Position numbers and translations under genes: made by a program. Shown here piece after piece: positions 6,591-12,210 of a DNA stretch of 12,210 nt (positions are counted from its first letter, which is position 1; each line of letters opens with the position of its first letter). The notes under the pieces were generated by a model that did not search any database, was not told where the DNA came from, and worked only from the letters and a program-made list of their open reading frames with translations. The stretch is from Candidatus Glassiibacteriota bacterium (lineage in GTDB: Bacteria; Gemmatimonadota; Glassbacteria; GWA2-58-10), in the NCBI GenBank assembly GCA_030604975.1, contig JAUVUV010000023.1, positions 1-12,210 of the forward strand. Direction: 5' to 3'.

Positions 6591-8414
6591 ATGTTTCGAA
6601 TATCCCTCCTGCATAAGGTAAGATGGAATCCGCCCACATTATCCTCCCGAATGCTGATCAAGTGGTGGATGATACTGCGGGTAGTTATCGTTTCCACTAC
6701 CTTGGCTGTAGTCTGGTATTTCAGCGGCCGGGTCAGTGACTACACCACTGCCGCTTCCGTGCCGGCAGCGATCGTTTTAGTCACCGCAGCAATTTCTTTC
6801 CTCTTCTATCGCTCGGTGAAAAGAGGCAACCCCCCGGAACTCCATTATTTTTTCCACTATTTCATTGATGTCTCACTGATCAGCCTGATCAACCTGATTA
6901 CTCTGCCGGTGGGAGTGAATTTCGTTCCTCTCTACGTGCTGAGCATCGCTGTGGCCAGTATCCTGAGTTTCCGTTCGGGAGCGTTTTTTACAGCCACTAT
7001 GGCCTCGATTTTTTACCTGCCGGTGGGCCTGAGGATGCTGAGCCTTGGAGTTACTTTTAGACGGATGTTCGAGTTCAACGTATCGTACCTGGACGATAAA
7101 TCGATTTTCTTGAATATCGGCCTGCAGATATTTCTTTTTTACGCGATCGCCACGATCACCAGCTACCTTAGTATCAAGTTGCAAAGCACCGGGTCGGAAC
7201 TTGAGGACACTCGCAGGCTTCTACGGCAGCACCGGCTCGATATCAATGAGATACTTCAGAATATCGCCAGTGGCCTGGTGACCTGCAACACAGCGGGCAC
7301 CGTTGTCTATGCCAACGATGCTGCGGTGAAAATCCTGGGTACTACTTCGGAAAAACTTCTGGGTCAACAGGCTGAAAGGTTTTTTGAAGATTCCTGCCCT
7401 GATATCGGCAGTATAATATACCTTGCCTCCCAGGAACAGATCGTGGTCACCCGCCGTACGGTTAGGCTTTCGGGAGCGAAGGATGGAACACCCCTGGCTG
7501 TCAGTTCTTCCCTGCTTCAGGATGAGGACGGCAAGCTGAGAGGGATTTCCCTGGTATTTGAGGATATTTCCCCCGAAATAAAAGCAAAGCAGCTGGAATT
7601 GAGAGGCGGCAAACTCGAGGCCGTGGCCGAACTGGGGGCTTCCCTTGCCCATGAGATCAAGAACCCCCTGGCTTCCATCCGCAGTGCTGTGGAATTCATG
7701 GTTGACAGCGAGCGAGCCGGTAAGGATCCACGGATGGCAAAATTGATGAAATGTATCCTCAAGGAAAGCGACCGTCTGACTGAGCTTTTGAAGCATTTTC
7801 TGAAATTTGCTTCGGGTAGTTTTGGCCCTGCCGAAAGCGTGAACCTGGGCCAACTGCTGGAGGAGGTCTACCAGTCGGTGAGCCATCACCCGGACTGGCG
7901 CAGCAGTGTGAAAGTTGAAGTGGCCCCGGATGTTTCGCCAATGTGGGTCATGGCGCACAGGTCCTCCTTGTGCCAGGTGTTTTATAATCTGATGATCAAC
8001 GCGGTCCAGGCAAAAGGTACAGACGGAAGACAAACATCACGGATAGTTATTGAAAGCGCAGAACGAAGGCAGGTAAGCCGGCCAGAGGAATCCGGGAAAG
8101 CAAGTTTCCATCGATTGTGCTTCCGCGACAACGGGCCGGGAATCGAAAAGGAGGTCCGCAAGCGGATATTCGAACCCTTTTATACTACGCGAAAAGGAGG
8201 ATTCGGACTGGGCCTGGCCATGGTGCACCGGATTGTCAATGCGCTGGGCGGTTTGATTGACGTGGAGGATTCCCCGGACGGACCGGGAGTGGCATTTATT
8301 ATCTCCCTGCCCGGGGCCAGAGAGAATAGCATAACCGATGATTCTGGGAAAGAACCGGAAAAAATCTGCCGCAAAGAGAAAAAGTTGTCCAAAACCGGAG
8401 CTAAAAGTAAATGA
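6591..8414 (+). CDS. pilS: PilS-type membrane sensor histidine kinase
   Basis: A 607-residue kinase from the chosen start. The N-terminal third is a multi-helix membrane sensor (hydrophobic segments between about 22 and 192). A linker and PAS domain follow (about 212-325), then HisKA with the H-box SLAHEIKNPL (351-360, phosphorylated His354), and the ATPase domain with N-box NLMINAVQA (466-474), DNGPGI (513-518) and FEPFYTTRKGGFGLGLAM (527-544). PilS senses pilin in the membrane and phosphorylates PilR; that is known for the family. ATG 6591 has TGAGG eight nt upstream; ATG 6549, GTG 6543 and a later ATG 6651 are alternatives. A lysine-rich tail (about 580-607) follows the last kinase motif. 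The stop overlaps the pilR ATG by 4 bp, implying coupled translation. Confidence 0.88.
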   Translation: MFRISLLHKVRWNPPTLSSRMLIKWWMILRVVIVSTTLAVVWYFSGRVSDYTTAASVPAAIVLVTAAISFLFYRSVKRGNPPELHYFFHYFIDVSLISLINLITLPVGVNFVPLYVLSIAVASILSFRSGAFFTATMASIFYLPVGLRMLSLGVTFRRMFEFNVSYLDDKSIFLNIGLQIFLFYAIATITSYLSIKLQSTGSELEDTRRLLRQHRLDINEILQNIASGLVTCNTAGTVVYANDAAVKILGTTSEKLLGQQAERFFEDSCPDIGSIIYLASQEQIVVTRRTVRLSGAKDGTPLAVSSSLLQDEDGKLRGISLVFEDISPEIKAKQLELRGGKLEAVAELGASLAHEIKNPLASIRSAVEFMVDSERAGKDPRMAKLMKCILKESDRLTELLKHFLKFASGSFGPAESVNLGQLLEEVYQSVSHHPDWRSSVKVEVAPDVSPMWVMAHRSSLCQVFYNLMINAVQAKGTDGRQTSRIVIESAERRQVSRPEESGKASFHRLCFRDNGPGIEKEVRKRIFEPFYTTRKGGFGLGLAMVHRIVNALGGLIDVEDSPDGPGVAFIISLPGARENSITDDSGKEPEKICRKEKKLSKTGAKSK

Positions 8415-9748
8415 ATAAGGTTCTGATTATCGACGATGAGCAATCTCTGCTCACCACGCTGGAGATGCTTTTTACCTCCAAGGGCTATTCTGTCCAGACT
8501 GCCGGTGGGGGCAAGCAGGGGCTGGAAATACTCACCTCGGATAATCTGCCGGATTTGCTGATTTCTGATATCAAGATGCCGGACCTGGATGGGATCGAGG
8601 TGCTGCGCGAGGTTAAAAAAATCGATCCTTACCTGCCGGTAGTGCTGATCACTGCACATGCGGACAAGCAGGAAGCGATTGCCGCCTGCAACGAAGGGGC
8701 GTACTATTTCCTCGAAAAGCCGTTCGGGAATAAAGAGCTGCTCAAGATCTGCAGCGAGGCACTTGAAAACGGCAGGGCGGGGCGACGTTATTCGGAGCGC
8801 AGGCGGGAGTTGAGTTCGGCACAGCTGCCTGAATTTCTTATCGGCGAAGCGCCAGAGTTCAAGAAAGTCCTGCAGGTGGCCGGGAAGGCTGCGAAAACTG
8901 ACAGTACCATTCTGATCCAGGGAGAAAGCGGCACGGGTAAGGAACTGGTCGCCAGGTATATCTACCGGGAAAGCGCCAGGCGCGACCGCCCATTTGTCCC
9001 GGTCAATTGCGGGGCGCTGACGGAAACGCTGCTGGAAAGCGAACTTTTCGGCCATGTCAAGGGCTCGTTTACCGGCGCGATTTCCAGCAAAGATGGCCTT
9101 TTCAAGGTTGCCAGCGGCGGCACTATTTTTCTCGATGAGGTAGGGGAGACCTCGCTTTCCTTTCAGGTAAAACTCCTGCGGGTGCTCCAGGAAAAAACCA
9201 TCACGCCTGTGGGCTCTACTGAGCCGGTGACAGTCGATGTGCAGGTGATTGCCGCAACCAACCGGGATCTTGAGGCCGAGGTCGAGGCCGAACGCTTCCG
9301 CCGGGACCTTTTCTACCGGCTGAACGTAATTCCGATCAAACTTCCCCCACTGCGCGAAAGAGTTGAGGATATTCCGCTGCTTATCGATAGCATTCTCGAG
9401 CGAAAGGGCGAAACAGCCACCCATAAAACCCGCTTCACCGAGACGGCGCTTAAAAAGCTCGAATCTTACCGCTGGCCCGGCAACATCCGTGAACTCGAAA
9501 ATATCATCGAGCATCTGGCTGTGATCAGTGCTAAAGATATAATCAACGAGGAGGATTTACCTGAGAAGGTCTGCAGACCGCAGCCGGAAAGCTTTGTCAG
9601 CGACAAACCCAAGGATACCCCTACCTTAGAAGCTGTGGAAAGAGCTTATATCCACTGGGTGATGGAGCAGGTGAACGGCAGTAAAAAGGAGGCTTCGAAA
9701 ATCCTGGGGATTGACCCATCCACACTGTACCGCAAACTTTCCCAATAA
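8411..9748 (+). CDS. pilR: PilR-type sigma-54-dependent response regulator
   Basis: A 445-residue NtrC-class activator. The receiver domain (1-120) has the acidic pocket DDE (8-10), phosphoacceptor Asp53 in ISDIKMPD, Thr81 and Lys103. The AAA+ domain (about 142-370) has Walker A GESGTGKE (171-178), the sigma-54-contacting loop as GSFTGA (218-223) instead of the usual GAFTGA, Walker B GGTIFLDEV (236-244) and WPGNIRELEN (355-364). A Fis-type helix-turn-helix closes the protein (about 419-443, with KKEASKILGIDPSTLYRKL). Phosphorylated PilR activates sigma-54 promoters, classically that of pilin. It is translationally coupled to pilS through an ATGA overlap. No -24/-12 promoter was found in the window, so its targets lie elsewhere. 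Adjacent placement to pilC supports PilR over a generic NtrC. Confidence 0.92.
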   Translation: MNKVLIIDDEQSLLTTLEMLFTSKGYSVQTAGGGKQGLEILTSDNLPDLLISDIKMPDLDGIEVLREVKKIDPYLPVVLITAHADKQEAIAACNEGAYYFLEKPFGNKELLKICSEALENGRAGRRYSERRRELSSAQLPEFLIGEAPEFKKVLQVAGKAAKTDSTILIQGESGTGKELVARYIYRESARRDRPFVPVNCGALTETLLESELFGHVKGSFTGAISSKDGLFKVASGGTIFLDEVGETSLSFQVKLLRVLQEKTITPVGSTEPVTVDVQVIAATNRDLEAEVEAERFRRDLFYRLNVIPIKLPPLRERVEDIPLLIDSILERKGETATHKTRFTETALKKLESYRWPGNIRELENIIEHLAVISAKDIINEEDLPEKVCRPQPESFVSDKPKDTPTLEAVERAYIHWVMEQVNGSKKEASKILGIDPSTLYRKLSQ

Positions 9749-9871
9749 TATACTGATCTTTTTCTCACTCTTTTACTTCCATTAGCCTTTTGGCGACATT
9801 ATATTCAATATCCACGGCCAGCTGGACTATATGAGATCAAATTTCTGTAATGATTGTTTTTGGAGGATATG

Positions 9872-10639
9872 ATGGAGATAGTTATTAAAGAGACTTACGA
9901 GGAAATGAGCCAGCTTGCCGCCCAGTTGATTGCCGAGATTATCCGCAGAAAGCCGCGTGCCGTGATCGGTCTCGCCACAGGTAGTACTCCTCTCGGAACG
10001 TACCGTGAACTGATTAGAATACATAAGGATGAAGGCCTGGATTTTTCTCAGGTTGTCTCATTCAATCTCGATGAATATGTCGGGCTGCCGAATGATAACG
10101 AACAGAGCTATCATTATTTCATGTGGGAAAACCTGTTTAAGCATATCAACATCGTGCCTGCAAATGTTCATATTCCGGATGGCGTGGCTGCTGAGCTGAA
10201 AGAGGCCTGCGATAACTATGAGATCGAAATCGATGACCACGGCGGAATTGATGTTCAGTTGCTCGGTATCGGACGCAACGGCCATATTGCGTTTAACGAG
10301 CCGGGGAGCTCTCTCGGCTCGCGGACAAAAATCAAAACCCTGACTGAGAAGACCCGGCAGGACAACGCGCGCTTTTTCGACAGCATCGACGAGGTTCCCA
10401 AGTACTGCGTAACAATGGGTATCGGTACGATACTCGAAGCCCGCAAACTGGTTCTTCTGGCCAATGGCGAGAACAAGGCCGAGGCGATCCAGGCGGCCCT
10501 TGAGGGCCCGATCACAGTGAGCGTGCCGGCAAGCGCGGTCCAGTTCCACCCTGATGTGACCGTGATCATGGACAAAGCTGCCGCCTCAAAGCTCACTCGC
10601 CAGTACCATACCGAGCCATCCCACCTTAACCGCCAATAA
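9872..10639 (+). CDS. nagB: Glucosamine-6-phosphate deaminase
   Basis: A 255-residue cytoplasmic enzyme converting glucosamine 6-phosphate and water to fructose 6-phosphate and ammonia, linking amino-sugar use to glycolysis. Motifs: the phosphate-binding GLATGSTPLGTY (33-44), FNLDEYVGLP with catalytic Asp67 (64-73), and the lid/catalytic LGIGRNGHIAFNEPGSSL (131-148) with His138 and Glu143. Position 136 is Asn where E. coli has Asp141, as I recall for Bacillus-type enzymes. SRTKIKTLT (150-158) and VTMGIGTILEA (180-190) also match. The length fits the shorter Bacillus-type family. ATG 9872 has GGAGG 5 nt upstream; ATG 9869 leaves only 2 nt. It follows pilR by 123 bp with no clear terminator between, so read-through is possible, but no functional link to pili is evident. 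Confidence 0.95.
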   Translation: MEIVIKETYEEMSQLAAQLIAEIIRRKPRAVIGLATGSTPLGTYRELIRIHKDEGLDFSQVVSFNLDEYVGLPNDNEQSYHYFMWENLFKHINIVPANVHIPDGVAAELKEACDNYEIEIDDHGGIDVQLLGIGRNGHIAFNEPGSSLGSRTKIKTLTEKTRQDNARFFDSIDEVPKYCVTMGIGTILEARKLVLLANGENKAEAIQAALEGPITVSVPASAVQFHPDVTVIMDKAAASKLTRQYHTEPSHLNRQ

Positions 10640-10653
10640 GATTGAAAACTTAA

Positions 10654-10682
10654 GGGCCGGTATCTGCCGGCCCCTTTATTTT
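10654..10682 (+). terminator. Intrinsic terminator after nagB
   Basis: GGGCCGG (10654-10660) and CCGGCCC (10667-10673) form a perfect 7-bp GC-rich stem with a 6-nt loop, followed by C and then TTTATTTT. It lies 15 bp after the nagB stop. On the other strand the same stem is followed by TTAAGTTTT, so it may also stop transcription from ftsY. Confidence 0.88.
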
Positions 10683-10691
10683 AAATACACA

Positions 10692-10748
10692 CCCCGCCTG
10701 CTTGGCAGGCACCCCTCTTGATAGAGGGGATTTGCGGGCCGGCCTGCC
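10692..10748. repeat. Compound hairpin element between convergent nagB and ftsY
   Basis: Two adjacent stems are present: GCCTGC-TTG-GCAGGC (10696-10710) and CCCCTC-N6-GAGGGG (10712-10729). CCCGC (10693-10697) can close around them with GCGGG (10734-10738), giving a branched shape. An alternative 7-bp pairing exists between GGCAGGC (10704-10710) and GCCTGCC (10742-10748). It lies directly after the ftsY stop, so it could act as a terminator or 3'-end stabiliser, or be a REP-like dispersed element; no second copy is in this window. Confidence 0.5.
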
Positions 10749-10750
10749 CC

Positions 10751-11686
10751 TCACGCTAGTATCTTATCCACGTAGCGGTCCGGGTCGAATTCCTCCAGGT
10801 CCTCCAGCTTCTCTCCCACCCCGACAAGCTTGGTCGGCAACCCCAGCTGCTCGGTGATCGCCATGGCGAAGCCTGCCTTGCTGGTGCCGTCAAACTTGGC
10901 GAGCAGAAGGCCCGTGACTGTGAGTTTTTCATGGAAAATTCTGGCCTGGTTTATCGAATTCTGCCCCAGTGTGCTGTCCAGCACGAGAAGAACCTCATGC
11001 GGCGCGCCCTCCTGCCTTTTCGCCAACACACGTGTCATTTTCACCAGTTCTTCCATCAGCCCGCTCTTGGTATGCAGCCTGCCGGCGGTATCGAGAATCA
11101 GCACATCGATTCCTCTGCTCACCGCCGCACTTGCCGCATCGTATGCCACAGCTGCCGGGTCCGCCCCGGCCTGCTGTTTGATCAAATCGCAGCCCAGCCT
11201 CGCCGCCCAGCGTTCCAGCTGCTCTATTGCTCCGGCCCGGTAGGTATCTCCGGCAGCCAGCAGCACCCGCTTGCCTTCTGCCTGAAAGCGGTGGGCCAGC
11301 TTGGCGATACTTGTGGTATTGCCCACACCGTTCACTCCCACGACAAGGATCACTGTCGGTCCGGATGGGGAGCGGTTGAGAGCGGTTTTGCCGGCAGTGG
11401 GCTCGAAAACGCGCCGGATCTCCCGCCTGAAAAGGTTGTGCAAATCATCCTCGCTGCGCAGTTTTCCTTTCTTTCCCTCTGCGGTCAGGGAGTCAACTAT
11501 GCTCAAGCTGGGCCCGACCCCGAAATCGCTCTCCAGGAGAAGTTGCTCCAGATCCTCGATACTTGCCGTGTCGAGCCCCTTCACCATCACATCTACATCC
11601 ATCAGGGCCACATCCTTGATCCTCGTCCAGAGGGATTTTTTCTTCCTCTGCTCTTTTATATCCTTTTTGCTGAAAAACTTTGCCAT
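10751..11686 (-). CDS. ftsY: FtsY, signal recognition particle receptor, with atypical GTPase motifs
   Basis: A 311-residue SRP-family GTPase with a basic N-terminus, a four-helix N domain (about 20-95) and a G domain. FtsY docks SRP-ribosome complexes at the inner membrane and delivers them to SecYEG. Seen motifs: G1 GVNGVGNTTS (117-126), G2 DTYRAGAIEQL (147-157), G3 DTAGRLH (199-205), DSTLGQN (237-243), G4 AKFDGTSKAG (263-272) and G5 GVGE (289-292). The G1 lysine, almost invariant as GKTTT, is Asn123 here (codon at 11320-11318), and G4 reads AKFD instead of TKLD. Overall similarity leaves no doubt about the family, but GTPase activity is uncertain. The long acidic A domain of E. coli FtsY is absent, as in many bacteria. 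AAAGGG lies about 8 nt before the ATG, and a good promoter is upstream. Confidence 0.9.
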   Translation of the reverse strand: MAKFFSKKDIKEQRKKKSLWTRIKDVALMDVDVMVKGLDTASIEDLEQLLLESDFGVGPSLSIVDSLTAEGKKGKLRSEDDLHNLFRREIRRVFEPTAGKTALNRSPSGPTVILVVGVNGVGNTTSIAKLAHRFQAEGKRVLLAAGDTYRAGAIEQLERWAARLGCDLIKQQAGADPAAVAYDAASAAVSRGIDVLILDTAGRLHTKSGLMEELVKMTRVLAKRQEGAPHEVLLVLDSTLGQNSINQARIFHEKLTVTGLLLAKFDGTSKAGFAMAITEQLGLPTKLVGVGEKLEDLEEFDPDRYVDKILA

Positions 11687-11740
11687 GCGAAATTCCCTTT
11701 ACCTGTAAGATGCAATCCTGGCGGATCAGGAAGTTTAAGT

Positions 11741-11769
11741 AATCTACACGCGAGGCTGATTCTTGTCAA
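11741..11769 (-). promoter_or_regulatory. Sigma-70-type promoter for ftsY
   Basis: Reading leftward, a perfect -35 box TTGACA (11769-11764) is separated by 17 nt from TAGATT (11746-11741), 4 of 6 matches to the -10 consensus. Transcription would begin near 11734, leaving a leader of about 48 nt that contains the AAAGGG ribosome binding site. Confidence 0.65.
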
Positions 11770-11873
11770 TCGAGGCTACAGTGTAACCCCCGCATGGTTT
11801 GCCTTCTGGACAGCAGCGAGGTTTTTGGATAGATTTGATAACCTGATGCACGTGTGCTTGACTTATTTATCGA

Positions 11874-11885
11874 TCCTGCGCAGGA
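11874..11885. promoter_or_regulatory. Perfect 12-bp palindrome upstream of the cupin gene
   Basis: TCCTGCGCAGGA is an exact palindrome 38 bp before the cupin ATG and 10 bp after a TTGACT hexamer (11858-11863). It could be an operator for the cupin gene or a small transcript hairpin. No convincing -10 box accompanies it. Confidence 0.3.
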
Positions 11886-11923
11886 CAATAATTGAAACCA
11901 TTATCATGCAAAAGGGGTTAAAG

Positions 11924-12205
11924 ATGGACAAGATCAAGACCAGAAAAATGGAACTGGAGGAAGCCAGAAAGATGGGTATCGATTCCTGGAGCAAGTGGGA
12001 GTGCGAACCCTCGACCTTTGATTGGTACTATCCGAACAGTGAAACAGCCTATATTTTCGAGGGAGATGTGGTGGTTACCACAAGTCAAGAAAAAATCAAT
12101 CTAACCAGCGGGATGCTGGTCACTTTTCCCGCAGGAATGAGCTGCACCTGGGAGGTGAAAAAGAAGATCAGCAAGGTGTACACCTTTGATTTTAAGGAAA
12201 AGTAA
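11924..12205 (+). CDS. Small cupin protein (DUF861 / TM1112-like)
   Basis: A 93-residue single-domain cupin. The core reads FDWYYPNSETAYIFEGDVVV (32-51), then a short turn and GMLVTFPAGMSCTW (63-76), the signature of the DUF861 cupin_3 group that includes Thermotoga TM1112 and the ureidoglycine aminohydrolase and EutQ-related cupins. These fold as a small beta barrel that usually binds metal; the substrate of the small stand-alone members is unknown. The family normally ends in KHYxF, whereas here it reads KVYTF (84-88), so the expected His is Val85. ATG 11924 was chosen for AGGGG six nt upstream; an upstream ATG at 11906 would place that site inside the gene. It is divergent from ftsY and ends five bases before the window edge. 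Confidence 0.85.
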   Translation: MDKIKTRKMELEEARKMGIDSWSKWECEPSTFDWYYPNSETAYIFEGDVVVTTSQEKINLTSGMLVTFPAGMSCTWEVKKKISKVYTFDFKEK

Positions 12206-12210
12206 GCAAG

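Noticed and set aside
7221..8033. 270-codon minus-strand open frame opposite pilS
   Set aside because: Antisense shadow of the PAS and HisKA coding region with no recognisable domain of its own.
8180..9514. Long open frame of 444 codons on the minus strand opposite pilR and the pilS end
   Set aside because: Its translation shows no recognisable family or domain, and the other strand carries complete PilR motifs in frame; long antisense frames are expected in codon-biased genes.
9749..9871. Terminator after pilR or promoter for nagB
   Set aside because: The T-rich stretch after pilR has no stem before it. The best promoter pair (TTCAAT, 18 bp, TATATG) is weak, so neither is annotated.
10277..10282. 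Asn136 in NagB where E. coli has catalytic Asp141, as a possible lost active-site residue
   Set aside because: From memory, Bacillus-type NagB enzymes have the same GRNGH sequence and are active, so this is normal for the shorter subfamily.
11858..11886. TTGACT as a -35 box for the cupin gene
   Set aside because: At 16-18 bp spacing the sequence is GC-rich and does not resemble a -10 box; the nearest candidate, GACAAT, is 20 bp away.
10931..11923. Upstream part of a 424-codon plus-strand frame opposite ftsY that runs into the cupin gene
   Set aside because: This portion is antisense to conserved FtsY motifs. The cupin has its own ribosome binding site and ATG at 11924, so only the last 93 residues are taken as real.
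1..12210. CRISPR arrays, tRNA or rRNA genes, insertion sequences, sigma-54 promoters (TGGCAC-N5-TTGC)
   Set aside because: No regularly spaced repeats, cloverleaf sequences, transposase genes or convincing -24/-12 pairs were found by reading both strands.

Overview
This window reads as a chromosomal segment of a Gram-negative-type bacterium with moderate GC content. It encodes type IV pilus motor and platform genes, a PilS/PilR two-component pair with a sigma-54 activator, and housekeeping genes (uvrA, ftsY, nagB). Nothing in it looks like a phage, transposon, plasmid or CRISPR locus. A type IV pilus cluster followed by pilS-pilR resembles Deltaproteobacteria and several uncultured candidate phyla, but the sequence alone does not fix the taxon.

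Layout: positions 1-2533 hold five leftward genes. In transcription order these are a zinc-finger/TPR membrane protein, a NifU-like Fe-S scaffold domain protein, a small CxxC redox-disulfide protein, a DUF116 membrane protein, and the first 39 codons of uvrA, which runs off the left edge. The divergent region 2534-2956 carries a good sigma-70-type promoter in each direction. The leftward promoter lies so close to the TPR start that its mRNA may be leaderless. The rightward promoter (TTGACA-N17-TACAAT) has an inverted repeat centred on its -10 box and a leader of about 175 nt.

Positions 2957-9748 form the pilus block: pilT, a second PilT-family ATPase of the PilU type, pilC, pilS and pilR. PilT and PilU power or assist retraction, PilC is the inner-membrane platform, and PilS/PilR sense and activate sigma-54-dependent genes, classically pilin. 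No extension ATPase (PilB) and no pilin gene is present here, so these must lie elsewhere. Positions 9872-10639 hold nagB (glucosamine-6-phosphate deaminase), followed by a strong intrinsic terminator and a hairpin-rich convergent spacer.

On the right, ftsY runs leftward (10751-11686) from its own promoter, and a small TM1112-like cupin gene runs rightward (11924-12205).

The most unusual signals are: an FtsY whose P-loop lysine is replaced by asparagine, with further departures in other GTPase motifs; an operator-like palindrome covering the pilT -10 box plus a long foldable leader; and a possibly leaderless, zinc-finger-bearing TPR membrane protein divergent from pilT. I did not find a convincing wholly new multi-gene system.
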